From assembly GCA_947498625.1 (NCBI GenBank), contig CANMKR010000001.1, positions 612,090 to 676,089 on the forward strand: a stretch of 64,000 bases of DNA, in the 5' to 3' direction. The position numbers were made by a program, and so were the translations under genes. Source of the stretch: an uncultured Kangiella sp. GTDB lineage: Bacteria > Pseudomonadota > Gammaproteobacteria > Enterobacterales > Kangiellaceae. The notes beneath the pieces were generated by a model that saw only the letters and a list, made by a program, of their open reading frames with translations, ran no database searches and was not told the origin of the DNA. Positions 28,992 through 38,433 of this stretch are shown one piece after another (position 1 is the stretch's first letter; each line of letters starts with the position of its first letter).

Positions 28992-29969
28992 TTGAAAAAT
29001 AATAAATCACTGAATCGCAAGATTTGTATTGCTCCAATGCTAGATTGGACTGATCGCCATCAAAGGCGCTTTATGCGCATCATTACAAAACACGCAGTCC
29101 TTTATACCGAAATGATTACCACTGGCGCAATTTTGCACGGCGATAAAGATGGTCATTTAAAGTTTAATTCGGAAGAGCACCCTGTAGCGATCCAACTAGG
29201 AGGTAGCAACCCGAAGGACTTAGCGCAATGCGCTAAGATTTGTGAGGACTACGGCTATGATGAAATTAATTTAAATGTGGGTTGCCCAAGTGATCGTGTT
29301 CAGAACGGACGTTTTGGTGCTTGCTTGATGGCTGAGCCCGAATTAGTTGCTGAGTGTATGGATGCGATGGCGAATGTGGTTTCGATTCCTACTACCGTTA
29401 AGAGTCGCATTGGTATTGATGAGCTAGATTCTTACGAGCATCTTCATCATTTTATTAACACCGTACAACAAGCTGGTGTTAGAACCTTTATTATTCATGC
29501 GCGAAAAGCTTGGCTATCTGGTTTAAGCCCAAAACAAAACCGCGAAATACCGCCCTTAAGGTACGATGTCGCATATCAAGTAAAAAAAGATTTTCCCGAA
29601 TTAGAAATAATTTTAAATGGGGGTGTTACAGACTTGGATCAGGCGCAAGAGCATATGCGCCAGCTTGACGGGGTCATGATTGGGCGGGAGGCTTATCATA
29701 ATCCTTACCACTTGATTGACACAGATAGCAGGTTTTACTCAGATCAGACTCCAGTTTTAACGAGACAAGAAGTCGCTCAAGAGTTTATTCAATATGTGCA
29801 AGCTCAACTCGATCAAGATGTCTATCTTGGGCATATGAGCAGACACATTTTAGGACTATTTCATGCCCAACCAAAAGGCAAGCTCTGGCGCAGACACCTG
29901 AGTGAAAATGCCTATAAACAAGGAGCTGGAACAGAAGTTATTCAAAAAGCATTAGAGTTATTTGAATGA
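28992..29969 (+). CDS. dusA: tRNA-dihydrouridine(20/20a) synthase DusA
   Basis: FMN-dependent reductase that makes dihydrouridine at tRNA positions 20 and 20a. FMN-site signatures: IAPMLDWTDRHQRRFMR, INLNVGCPSDRVQNGRFGAC with the catalytic Cys, and ILNGGVTD. GLFHAQPKGKLWRRHLSE is typical of DusA rather than DusB or DusC. Length 325 aa. The start is TTG 28992 with AGGTCATTCTT upstream. Its stop overlaps the next gene by 4 bp (ATGA). Confidence 0.94.
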   Translation: MKNNKSLNRKICIAPMLDWTDRHQRRFMRIITKHAVLYTEMITTGAILHGDKDGHLKFNSEEHPVAIQLGGSNPKDLAQCAKICEDYGYDEINLNVGCPSDRVQNGRFGACLMAEPELVAECMDAMANVVSIPTTVKSRIGIDELDSYEHLHHFINTVQQAGVRTFIIHARKAWLSGLSPKQNREIPPLRYDVAYQVKKDFPELEIILNGGVTDLDQAQEHMRQLDGVMIGREAYHNPYHLIDTDSRFYSDQTPVLTRQEVAQEFIQYVQAQLDQDVYLGHMSRHILGLFHAQPKGKLWRRHLSENAYKQGAGTEVIQKALELFE

Positions 29970-30931
29970 AAAAAGCAATACTTATAATCAGCACTATTAC
30001 GTTATTAATAATCATTTGGAAGTTAACATGGCCGCCATCATTTAAGGAACAATTGCAGGCAGAAACACCTAAAAATCTAAATGTTCAAACAGACGCAAAT
30101 TATAAAGATAAAGAGAGCTTGCAGGGGTTTTTAGATACAAAAGACGCTGGTTTATTTAATAATAAATTCGTTATAGCAAAAAGTTGTGATGAGCTTACAG
30201 CTATGTGCCCCGAATGCAGGTCCCAATGGGATAACTTCATAGATGAAGGGATAAACTTTGGCTTGGAGGCTGCACTTGCTGGACCTTACTCACAAATGAC
30301 ATCTAGGCAAAGAGAAACTCTTGCAATTAATCATGATCGAGAGGGAATGTATTTTCATGGAACTAATTTAGTTTGGCAAGGAGTAGTTGGGGTCAATTAC
30401 TTTTACAATGAAGATATTGAGCCAAGACCAAGCAATGACTCACTTAAAGGAAGAGAAATTAATTTAGAGCTTGTGAATACAGGGATCGATTATCTTTATC
30501 GTTCGGCGATTCAAGGTAAGTATCTGGCATGGAATGAAATACAAAACGCTTACAATATGTCTTTGAATAAACACTACAGTAAAGGAATTTATAAGCTAGC
30601 AGATATCAAAAAATTACAAGCCAATCAATTAGCAGTTGTTAAAGTGGTTAGGACTATTTTCACGGATAATCCCGCTGCTTTGAAGGTCTACTATAGTGGC
30701 TTAAGGGCTCCGGACGATTTAAAGAAGTGGTTTCCGAACTTATCTGAAGAAAATATAAGTATAGAAAAACAATCAATTGAATCAATGTCTGATGAATTAG
30801 CGGATGGTTATTTTAAAAGGTGGGAAACTGATAGGTTGTTTCTTGGAGAGGATGTTCATCCAGTAATCGTTTCTAACGATTTCGTTGCTTTCTCAAAGAA
30901 AGCAGAGCAATTATGCCTCGATTACCGATGA
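29966..30931 (+). CDS. membrane-anchored protein of unknown function, first of a tandem pair
   Basis: 321 aa, no family recognised. The N-terminus has a helix (ILIISTITLLIIIW) that serves as a signal anchor, so the rest is probably periplasmic. Mature part is helical and charged, has four cysteines (CDELTAMCPEC and a C-terminal CLDYR), and ends with RLFLGEDVHP. The motif RxFLGxDVHP recurs at the same place in the next gene, so the two are diverged paralogues. ATG overlaps the dusA stop by 4 bp. The internal architecture recalls Sel1-less domain proteins, but I cannot place it. Confidence 0.75.
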   Translation: MKKAILIISTITLLIIIWKLTWPPSFKEQLQAETPKNLNVQTDANYKDKESLQGFLDTKDAGLFNNKFVIAKSCDELTAMCPECRSQWDNFIDEGINFGLEAALAGPYSQMTSRQRETLAINHDREGMYFHGTNLVWQGVVGVNYFYNEDIEPRPSNDSLKGREINLELVNTGIDYLYRSAIQGKYLAWNEIQNAYNMSLNKHYSKGIYKLADIKKLQANQLAVVKVVRTIFTDNPAALKVYYSGLRAPDDLKKWFPNLSEENISIEKQSIESMSDELADGYFKRWETDRLFLGEDVHPVIVSNDFVAFSKKAEQLCLDYR

Positions 30932-30955
30932 ATATTTTTAGTTTATAGGAATTAA

Positions 30956-31945
30956 ATGCTGAAGAGAATCATAAGTATTATTATAGTTATTCTGTTAGCA
31001 ACAATATTTTGATTTGGAAAAGAGAAACGGGTTCATAAACCAAATAAACAGCTTGTTGTATCTGAGATTACAGACAATGCTGTAGCAAAAACTAAGCGTA
31101 AGGCTGAAAAAGTAAATCAAACGCCTTTGGCTGTTGAGGTAACAAAGACTCAGCCTTCCGAGCAAAAAATGACTTCTCATGAAGTCTGTAATCAATTTGT
31201 GGTTGAACATTCCGAAGAAGAGTCTGCAATAAGGACTATTGTGGCTGATATTTATATGAGCGCTGAAGATGCTAGCGATACTAGTGTGTTTGCCAATATG
31301 GATACTGTCAGTTTAACGGCATTAGCAAACGGTGGCGATAAAGATGCGCTATTCTTTTTGGGTGATGGAAAAAGTCAGGATGCAATCTTTGGTAAAAATT
31401 GGTATGGACCGAAAGAACAGCGTTTAAATCCAAGTCAAGACGAAATCAAGCGACATAAAGTAGAACTTGGGAAGTTAAAACAAGGTGCAGGCTTGCTTTT
31501 TGAATCGGGTATTCGTGGGAAAATTGGCGCTTTTGTGAATTTGAAAACAAATAACTCGATGGCTGCTAGGCAGCTAATTCAAACCCAACCGGAATTAGAG
31601 TTTGAAATTAAAGATAAATTGTCAAATATGTTAGCTTTTAATCAATTATTGGTATTTATTCATAAGGCCGATCAAGAATTTCAATTGATGTTTTCTGGCT
31701 CGGCTAGTGACTATGATTACTCGGAACTTAAAAGGCATTTCAATAATTGGAAAGCTGATTTATCTAGTGAAGAGTTTAATACTGAGATAGAAAAGCTTGA
31801 ACGGGTAGCTTTTAAAAAATTTAAGCAGTTTAAGGTCAAGTGGACTTCTGAAAGGGAGTTTTTAGGTTTGGACGTTCATCCTAAGCTGTTAACGCCAGAG
31901 TTAAATAGATATTTGATACAAAAATCTAATTTATGTTCTAACTAA
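30956..31945 (+). pseudogene. second tandem paralogue, reading frame broken by an in-frame TGA
   Basis: A good start exists at ATG 30956 with TAGGA six bases upstream. It encodes LKRIISIIIVILLATIF, a signal-anchor helix like that of the preceding paralogue, then TGA at 31010-31012, then the same frame continues for 311 codons to 31945. TGA is one base from TGG (Trp), and the upstream paralogue has Trp at the end of the same helix. The likely reading is a recent nonsense mutation or a sequencing error. Code 4 and selenocysteine are unsupported. Confidence 0.6.
31127..31945 (+). CDS. surviving open frame of the second paralogue
   Basis: Uninterrupted frame downstream of the TGA. Opening codons available are TTG 31127 and ATG 31172; neither has a convincing RBS. 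If translated it would lack its membrane anchor and stay cytoplasmic. The product is helical and charged, contains TIVADIYMSAEDASDTS and ends with SEREFLGLDVHPKLL, matching the upstream paralogue's C-terminus. No known family. Confidence 0.5.
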   Translation: MAVEVTKTQPSEQKMTSHEVCNQFVVEHSEEESAIRTIVADIYMSAEDASDTSVFANMDTVSLTALANGGDKDALFFLGDGKSQDAIFGKNWYGPKEQRLNPSQDEIKRHKVELGKLKQGAGLLFESGIRGKIGAFVNLKTNNSMAARQLIQTQPELEFEIKDKLSNMLAFNQLLVFIHKADQEFQLMFSGSASDYDYSELKRHFNNWKADLSSEEFNTEIEKLERVAFKKFKQFKVKWTSEREFLGLDVHPKLLTPELNRYLIQKSNLCSN

Positions 31946-31962
31946 AATGTTACAAGGTATTA

Positions 31963-31990
31963 ATTCAAAGCTTTTGCTAAGCCTTTGAAT
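31963..31990 (+). repeat. inverted repeat after the paralogue pair
   Basis: ATTCAAAG (31963-31970) and CTTTGAAT (31983-31990), perfect 8-bp arms with a 12-bp centre. There is no U-tract on either strand, so it is not a normal terminator. Nothing else is recognisable in 31946-32125. Confidence 0.4.
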
Positions 31991-32125
31991 ATTAAGCCAT
32001 TATAACAACTGATTGTTTTTCTTTGCTGCATTCTTCCGTAATCCTCTCCGCTAGCGCTTTTTCTGCATTTGCAAGGTCTTAACTCATTGTTTTAGAATGA
32101 TTTTGAACAGATGGAGATGAAGCAT

Positions 32126-32662
32126 ATGAAATTTTTAAAGTGGTTCTTGATTGTTTTAGTCAGCTTAGTGGTTGTTTTGGCGGTAATAGGGTTTTTCTTG
32201 CCAAAGAGTGTTGAGGTACAGCGTTCTATAGTTATCGGCAGCAATAAAGACTCTGTTTTTACGTCGATTAATAGTATGCAGCGATTTAATGAATGGTCAC
32301 CTTGGTATGTAATGGATCCTAATGCTAAATATGAGTATTCAGGTCCAACTGATGGCGAAGGTAATAAAATGTCTTGGGATAGCCAAGATCCCAATTTAGG
32401 GAAAGGGACTCTAGAAATTATTGAGTCGCAATATCCTAGTATGATTAAAACAGAATTGTTTTTTGGAGATGACCCAAATCCTGGCTACGCAGTTTTTGAT
32501 ATTGAAGAAATCACCTATACTCAAACTCGAGTAACTTGGACCTTCAGCGCGGATTTTGGCAATAATATCATAGGGCGTTATATGGGTTTGATGATGGATG
32601 GTATGATTGGACCAACCTATGAAGATGGTTTACGTAACCTAAAAAATAAATTAGAAAAATAG
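32126..32662 (+). CDS. SRPBCC-fold (polyketide cyclase-like) protein with membrane anchor
   Basis: 178 aa. One N-terminal helix (about 5-25, FLIVLVSLVVVLAVIGFF) and a lipid/ligand-binding START-like domain with VQRSIVIGSNKDSVFTSINS, FNEWSPWYVMDP and VTWTFSADFG, the usual pattern of SRPBCC proteins. GGAG at 32113-32116 is placed nine bases before ATG 32126 and would overlap a start at 32111, so ATG 32126 is chosen. Ligand unknown. It is a single-gene unit ending in a strong terminator. Confidence 0.8.
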   Translation: MKFLKWFLIVLVSLVVVLAVIGFFLPKSVEVQRSIVIGSNKDSVFTSINSMQRFNEWSPWYVMDPNAKYEYSGPTDGEGNKMSWDSQDPNLGKGTLEIIESQYPSMIKTELFFGDDPNPGYAVFDIEEITYTQTRVTWTFSADFGNNIIGRYMGLMMDGMIGPTYEDGLRNLKNKLEK

Positions 32663-32677
32663 TTAATGATTCAATAG

Positions 32678-32708
32678 CAAAGGCCACCATTGGTGGCTTT
32701 TATTTTTT
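32678..32708 (+). terminator. intrinsic terminator after the SRPBCC gene
   Basis: AAAGGCCACC, short loop, GGTGGCTTTTATTTTTT: stem of 7-8 bp and U-rich tail. Confidence 0.85.
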
Positions 32709-32798
32709 GACAATTTGTACTTGTGCACGTTTTTATCATTTTGAATGAGTACAATCGTCGTGTATCAATAGTGCAGATAATTTTAAGTGGGAAAATGT

Positions 32799-35687
32799 AT
32801 GAAAAAACAAGATTCGAAGAATAAATTGCCAAAGTTGGCGGCCTTAGCCGTAGCTTCGGCTTTAACAGGGCTAGTCGCATGCTCTTCAGCTCCAGAGGCC
32901 GAGTATGGCTCAGAACTATTACAAGATATACAGCTTGTTGAAGAAGTATCTAAGTCGGGCAACGAAATCGTTATTCCCTATAAGAAGTTTGTACTTGAAA
33001 ATGGTTTAACCGTTATCTTGCATGAAGATAATAGTGATCCATTAGTTCATGTAGACGTAACTTATCATGTGGGCTCAGGTCGTGAAGACATAGGCAAGTC
33101 AGGCTTTGCTCATTTCTTTGAGCATATGATGTTCCAAGGTTCTGAAAATGTCGCTGATGAAGAGCATTTCAAAATTATTACTGAAGCAGGCGGTACTTTA
33201 AACGGTACAACCAACAGTGATAGAACTAACTATTTCGAAACAGTTCCATCGAATCAATTAGAAAAAATGCTGTGGTTAGAAGCCGACCGTATGGGTTTCT
33301 TGTTAGATGCAGTAACTCAAGAAAAGTTTGAAGTTCAGCGTGAGACAGTTAAAAACGAAAGAGGTCAGAGAGTTGATAACCGTCCTTATGGTCGTTTGAA
33401 CGAGCGTGTTTCGCAAGCACTATACCCTGAAGGTCACCCTTATTCATGGCCTGTAATTGGCTTTATGGAAGATTTAAATCGAGCGGATTTAAATGATCTA
33501 AAGAAATTCTTTTTACGCTGGTATGGGCCTAACAACGCCACTTTAACCATTGGCGGTAAGTTTGATCAAACAGAAACCTTGGCTTGGGTAAACAAGTATT
33601 TCGGCTCTATTCCTCGAGGCCCTGAAGTAAGCGATCCTGCGCCAATGCCAGTAACCTTGGATAAAGATCGTTATATTTCTATGGAAGACAATGTGTCTTT
33701 GCCATTGATTTACATGGCGTTCCCAACTACTTATGGCAGAAGCGATGATGAGGCTGCATTAGACGTCTTGTCTTCTATTATTGGTCAAGGCCGTACTTCT
33801 TTGTTCTATAAGAACCTGGATAAACAAGGCTTAACGGTTCAGTCTGGCGTAAGTCACCCATGCTCAGAGTTAGCTTGCCAATTCACTATGTATGCCCTGC
33901 CAAATCCAGCAAAACGTAAATCGTTAGCAGATTTAGAAAAGATTATGCGTGATACTTTTACTGAGTTTGAGCAACGTGGCGTAGAGGAAGATGATTTAGA
34001 GCGCGTTAAAGCCGGTATGAAATCCCAAACCATTTACGGTTTACAAAGTGTATCAGGTAAAGTTTCGCAATTAGCTGCCAATGAAACATTCGAAGGCAAC
34101 CCGAATCGGATCGCTATCGACTTAGCTCGTTATCAAAATGTTACTGCAGAAGATGTTATGCGTGTTTATAACAAGTACATCAAAAATAAATCTTCAGTGA
34201 TCATGAGCATAGTACCTAAAGGTCAAAAGCAGCTGATCGCGAAGAAAGACACTTTCCAAATCAAAGATAGAACTATTCCTAAATCAAATGATGATTCAGG
34301 CTTAGCCCTACGTATCGCTAAAGATAATTTTGATAGAAGCATTAAGCCAGCTTCAGGTGAGAATCCATCGATTAGTTTACCTTCTGTTTGGCGTTCAGAG
34401 TTAGCCAATGGCATTGAAGTGTTAGGTGCTAATAATAGCGAAACACCGACAACCGCGATTAGCTTTAGAATAGAAAATGGCCATCGTAACGACCCATTAG
34501 CAAAAGTTGGCCTAGCGTCAATGACTGCATCGATGATGAATGAAGCTACTGAAAGTTACTCTAGTGAAGACTTAAGTAACATGCTGCAAAAACTGGGTAG
34601 TTCAATTAGCTTTTCAGCAGGCGAAAACTACACCACTATGACGATATCTTCTTTAACTGAGAATTTAGATCGTACCTTGTGGATTGCTTCGGAAAAATTA
34701 TTCACGCCGAAGTTCGATGAGAAAGATTTCAAGCGTATTAAAGATCAAGCTGTAGAAGGTATTAAATTCTCGCAAAAGCAAGCAGCAACGGTAGCATCTA
34801 ATGTTTATAACAAATTGCTTTATGGTGAAAATGCTATTGCTGAACCAACGGGTGGTACATTGGCATCGCTTGCAAATATTAGTTTGGATGACGTTAAGAA
34901 CTTCTATAAAACTCAGTACTCTCCGGCCGTTTCTAATGTGGTGGTGGTATCTGATTTATCAGAAAGTGCGGTTATTAATAAATTAAAGCGTTTCTCGTCT
35001 TGGAAAGGTGGTGAGGTTACTAAAGCAGCTTTAAACGACTTCCCTACACTGAAGAAAGCAATTTACTTGGTCGATAAACCAGGTGCGGCTCAGTCTGAAA
35101 TCCGTATTGGTAAGCGTGCTTTACCTTATGATGCAGATGGCGAGTATTATCGTGTGGGCTTAATGAACTACAACTTAGGCGGTGCTTTTAATTCGCGTAT
35201 CAACATTAACTTACGTGAAGATAAAGGCTATACCTACGGTGCACGTTCAAGATTCTCAGGTTCAAAAGACTATGGCTCTTATACGGCAAGCGCGGGTGTT
35301 CGTTCAGATGCAACCGATAAATCTTTGATTGAATTCTTTAAAGAAATTGATTTGTATCAAGCATCTGGCATGACTGCTGAAGAACTTGAGTTTATGAAAA
35401 ATTCTCTTGGTCAAAGTGATGCACGTCGTTATGAAACGCCGTCACAAAAACTAGGCTTACTTTCAAGAATTCTTAGTTACGATTTAGATGATGATTACAT
35501 CGAAGATCAAAATGAAATACTTGAAGATATTGAGTTGTATGAGCTTAACGATTTGGCTAAACAGTATTTGGTAAGAGATGAAATGATTGTCGTGGTTGTT
35601 GGCGATAAGAAGTCTATCCTACCTGGTTTAAAGCAATTAGGTTATGAGATTGTTGAACTTGATGCCAGTGGGCAGCCAGTTAAATAA
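32799..35687 (+). CDS. M16-family zinc peptidase, lipoprotein
   Basis: 962 aa. Type II signal peptide with lipobox LVAC near residue 30, so the protein is anchored in the envelope. Two M16 halves: the first has the inverted zinc motif HFFEH at about 105-109 and the second-site Glu in ETVKNERG; the second half (about 510-930) has lost the motif but carries the R/Y region RINLREDKGYTYGARS. Such proteins resemble the pitrilysin/insulinase group in a single chain. ATG 32799 is preferred over GTG 32787 because the signal then starts with MKKQ. A terminator follows. Confidence 0.92.
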   Translation: MKKQDSKNKLPKLAALAVASALTGLVACSSAPEAEYGSELLQDIQLVEEVSKSGNEIVIPYKKFVLENGLTVILHEDNSDPLVHVDVTYHVGSGREDIGKSGFAHFFEHMMFQGSENVADEEHFKIITEAGGTLNGTTNSDRTNYFETVPSNQLEKMLWLEADRMGFLLDAVTQEKFEVQRETVKNERGQRVDNRPYGRLNERVSQALYPEGHPYSWPVIGFMEDLNRADLNDLKKFFLRWYGPNNATLTIGGKFDQTETLAWVNKYFGSIPRGPEVSDPAPMPVTLDKDRYISMEDNVSLPLIYMAFPTTYGRSDDEAALDVLSSIIGQGRTSLFYKNLDKQGLTVQSGVSHPCSELACQFTMYALPNPAKRKSLADLEKIMRDTFTEFEQRGVEEDDLERVKAGMKSQTIYGLQSVSGKVSQLAANETFEGNPNRIAIDLARYQNVTAEDVMRVYNKYIKNKSSVIMSIVPKGQKQLIAKKDTFQIKDRTIPKSNDDSGLALRIAKDNFDRSIKPASGENPSISLPSVWRSELANGIEVLGANNSETPTTAISFRIENGHRNDPLAKVGLASMTASMMNEATESYSSEDLSNMLQKLGSSISFSAGENYTTMTISSLTENLDRTLWIASEKLFTPKFDEKDFKRIKDQAVEGIKFSQKQAATVASNVYNKLLYGENAIAEPTGGTLASLANISLDDVKNFYKTQYSPAVSNVVVVSDLSESAVINKLKRFSSWKGGEVTKAALNDFPTLKKAIYLVDKPGAAQSEIRIGKRALPYDADGEYYRVGLMNYNLGGAFNSRININLREDKGYTYGARSRFSGSKDYGSYTASAGVRSDATDKSLIEFFKEIDLYQASGMTAEELEFMKNSLGQSDARRYETPSQKLGLLSRILSYDLDDDYIEDQNEILEDIELYELNDLAKQYLVRDEMIVVVVGDKKSILPGLKQLGYEIVELDASGQPVK

Positions 35688-35706
35688 TAATTTACCTAGA
35701 TTAGAT

Positions 35707-35732
35707 CAAAGGGGCTTTTAGCCCCTTTTTTT
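35707..35732 (+). terminator. intrinsic terminator after the M16 peptidase
   Basis: AAAGGGGCT, loop of about 2-3 bases, AGCCCCTTTTTTT. Confidence 0.92.
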
Positions 35733-35814
35733 GATGGTGCTAGATAAGACTTAAATATAAAAGGTATATATTTTCTGCTACACTTTGAGCAGAGAAAAAG
35801 GAGAGAGATAAGCA

Positions 35815-36858
35815 ATGTATCGAATAAACTTAGTGGCAATACTATTAGGCTTAATGGCAGGACCATTGGTTGCATCAGAAAATCTTAATCAATGTATTGC
35901 AACCAAGGTTTTGACAGAAGATGAAAGTACCACTATTGGCCAATTGAAAACTTTATGTGAGCAAGAGTTACAGGCTGAAAAAGATGAGCTTGCAACTCAA
36001 GGAAAAAAAGAAATAAATTCCACGAAAGAAAGCCAAAACTCTACATTAGTTAAAAACCGTTTACGTCAAGAATATCGAGCTCGCAAAAATCGTTTTGCTA
36101 TATTGCCTCATAAACCTAATTATCTATTACCATTGACCTTCAATAATACGCCTAATAATGAAGGCTTTGATCTGGCTGGCGATGAACGTGAAATTGATAA
36201 TGTTGAAATTAAATTTCAAGTCAGTTTTAAAGCACCTTTTTGGGAAGCTCCATTTGGCAGGAATAGCGCATTATTTTTTGCCTATACCGGGCAGTCTTAC
36301 TGGCAAGCCTATAACTCAGAGGTTTCAAGCCCTTTTAGGGAAACCAATCATCAGCCAGAAATTTTTGCTGCCTGGTCTACGGACTGGGAAGTTTTAGGTT
36401 GGCAAGTACCAACTTTTTCGGTGGGCGTGGAACATCAATCGAATGGTCGCAGCGGATTAAGTTCGCGAAGCTGGAATCGCCTTTACACAGAATGGGCTTT
36501 TGAGAAAGATCGTTGGGTATTGGCTTTTAAGCCCTGGTGGAGAATTCCTGAAAAACAAAAAGAAAACCCGCTAGATCCGGAAGGTGATGATAATCCGGAC
36601 ATTGATGATTTTATGGGTTATTTTGAACTGCAAACTCGCTATCAATGGGATGATCATAATTTTGGAATTTTACTGCGAAATAATTTACGCAGTGAAAACC
36701 GCGGAGCTGTTCAGTTGGATTGGACTTTCCCACTTGATGAGAAAGGAAAGTTAAGAGGTTATGTACAATACTTTAATGGTTATGGTGAGAGTTTAATCGA
36801 TTATAACCGTCGCACTAATCGTTTAGGCGTTGGCTTTGTATTAACTGATTGGTTATAA
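35815..36858 (+). CDS. pldA: outer membrane phospholipase A (OMPLA)
   Basis: Calcium-dependent outer-membrane phospholipase. Signal peptide to about residue 20, a charged helical linker (about 40-90), then the beta-barrel. The catalytic triad region is EHQSNGRSG (His-Ser near 206-208) followed by SRSWNRLYTEW, whose Asn completes the triad. YTGQSYWQ and NLRSENRGA match OMPLA barrel strands, and the last residue pattern is hydrophobic. It is convergent with the LCAT-like lipase gene and overlaps it by 6 bp. Confidence 0.93.
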   Translation: MYRINLVAILLGLMAGPLVASENLNQCIATKVLTEDESTTIGQLKTLCEQELQAEKDELATQGKKEINSTKESQNSTLVKNRLRQEYRARKNRFAILPHKPNYLLPLTFNNTPNNEGFDLAGDEREIDNVEIKFQVSFKAPFWEAPFGRNSALFFAYTGQSYWQAYNSEVSSPFRETNHQPEIFAAWSTDWEVLGWQVPTFSVGVEHQSNGRSGLSSRSWNRLYTEWAFEKDRWVLAFKPWWRIPEKQKENPLDPEGDDNPDIDDFMGYFELQTRYQWDDHNFGILLRNNLRSENRGAVQLDWTFPLDEKGKLRGYVQYFNGYGESLIDYNRRTNRLGVGFVLTDWL

Positions 36859-38304
36859 ATCTCGACTTAATAAAACGTGTAGAAGATTATCCTGAAAATT
36901 AATGTTCGATGTTAACTGGTTATGTTTTTCACATAAAAAGAAGGAATAATCTAGCGGGAAAAAGCTATATTTATGTCGCGGTACTGAAGGATCTAGTGAG
37001 TGTCTCGCTAATAAGGATGCCTTAGTAACTGTGCCATCGCCAGGCTCTAACATTAACAGATCATAGTCTACTCCTGCTACTTTTCTACTTATTTGATGTG
37101 GTTTCATTCTCAGTTCAGAACCTTTATTGGTTTCTTCAACTACAACTCTTGCAGGTGTTAAATGACAGTCACCGCCAAAGGCGATCAGGGTGACATCAGT
37201 TTTTGGGTAAGGAACTGTCAATGCCCACACAAACCTTCTAGCTCTTTCTAGGTGCTTTTCGAAAAAATCCGCGAGTAAGTCATAATAGTCTTGGCCCTTT
37301 GTACTTATAATTTTTTTCTTTACCATAGGATCAAATATAGACCATTGAAAGTGTTTCCAAATCTCAACATCAAATTGATCTCTAGCTAAAGCATTACCAT
37401 CAGGCTTAATAATCCAGTGATTTAAAGTGTGCGGAAACAGTTGATACATGGAAGGCATGGTTGCCAAAGTTTCAGGTTCAATTTTACTAAAAACCAAAGG
37501 TAAACCTTCAATTAAAGTATTAATTGCATCAATTGAACCAAAATTTGGTGTCCCCAGCATAATGACCCTTCGTAAATTTTTAGCTCCTGTTAAGTTTGTT
37601 TTGAGTTCATTAGTATCTAATACATCGAGTTTCCCATAACGTAAATAGTATCGGCTAATTAACCCCCCCATACTATGAGCGATTATGTCAACTTTAAGAT
37701 TTGGGTCATTATAGTCTATTTTTATTTGTTCAATTAACTGATCTAACTTTTGCACCGTTTTGACGTTATCTTGTCGCCAATCGTAAGCAAATAAATAATA
37801 TTTACGTCTATTGGTTTGAGCGGTACCTGCGGTGGCTTTTTGAAATCCAGCATAGTTTTCTAAGACCTCTATAAGGTTTTGATAAAAATCTCTTCCGGCG
37901 ACTCTATCAGTGACTGAATAAGGATTTTGTTTTTCGGTAACGGCCTCAAGTGTTTGAGGATTGATATCCACTGTTAATTCTTGATAATTATGTGTTAGTA
38001 ATTGCCAGTAACTCTTGGGCCATATCTCTTCAGAAGTGTTTTTGTTTTCTAGCTTGCTACCTGTTATACCTGGGATAAAAATGATAGGCGGTTGATTTTC
38101 ATAAGCGATAGAGGTGCTGTGCAACCTTTTTAAATCAGGCTTATAACTGGTGTTACAGCTAAGATTCAAGAGAGCTAAACAAAAAACAAAAAGCAACTTT
38201 ATACCTTTATAAGGAATTTGGAGGCGTTCAATAAGTTTAGGAATAATTTCTGTGCACTTTTTATTATCAACAAACACTTGTGATTTCGAACTACTTAAAG
38301 CCAT
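36853..38304 (-). CDS. LCAT-like alpha/beta-hydrolase lipase or acyltransferase
   Basis: 483 aa. IIFIPGITGSKLEN is the start of an alpha/beta fold as in lecithin:cholesterol acyltransferase, and IAHSMGGLISRYYLRYG has the nucleophile elbow near residue 208. LGTPNFGS follows. A hydrophobic stretch ending LLNLSC suggests a lipoprotein, which would favour a start closer to residue 36, for example TTG within IKLLFVF. The annotated ATG 38304 gives an odd 35-residue leader. Head-on with pldA, so the two act on similar lipids but are separately transcribed. Confidence 0.82.
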   Translation of the reverse strand: MALSSSKSQVFVDNKKCTEIIPKLIERLQIPYKGIKLLFVFCLALLNLSCNTSYKPDLKRLHSTSIAYENQPPIIFIPGITGSKLENKNTSEEIWPKSYWQLLTHNYQELTVDINPQTLEAVTEKQNPYSVTDRVAGRDFYQNLIEVLENYAGFQKATAGTAQTNRRKYYLFAYDWRQDNVKTVQKLDQLIEQIKIDYNDPNLKVDIIAHSMGGLISRYYLRYGKLDVLDTNELKTNLTGAKNLRRVIMLGTPNFGSIDAINTLIEGLPLVFSKIEPETLATMPSMYQLFPHTLNHWIIKPDGNALARDQFDVEIWKHFQWSIFDPMVKKKIISTKGQDYYDLLADFFEKHLERARRFVWALTVPYPKTDVTLIAFGGDCHLTPARVVVEETNKGSELRMKPHQISRKVAGVDYDLLMLEPGDGTVTKASLLARHSLDPSVPRHKYSFFPLDYSFFLCEKHNQLTSNINFQDNLLHVLLSRDL

Positions 38305-38433
38305 AACTAGAGCCTCATGTGCTATAAATAACGACTAATGATAAACTGTAACAATAATAGATAATAATACTCTACACTCAAAGACGGTTTTATGTAAACT
38401 ACGCATAGAGTAGTAATAAATTTAGGAGTCGTT

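Noticed and set aside
31010-31012. In-frame TGA as selenocysteine or recoded Trp (code 4)
   Set aside because: TGA is used as a normal stop elsewhere in the window (for example the GNAT gene ending at 48690), and I see no SECIS-like stem after it. A nonsense mutation is simpler.
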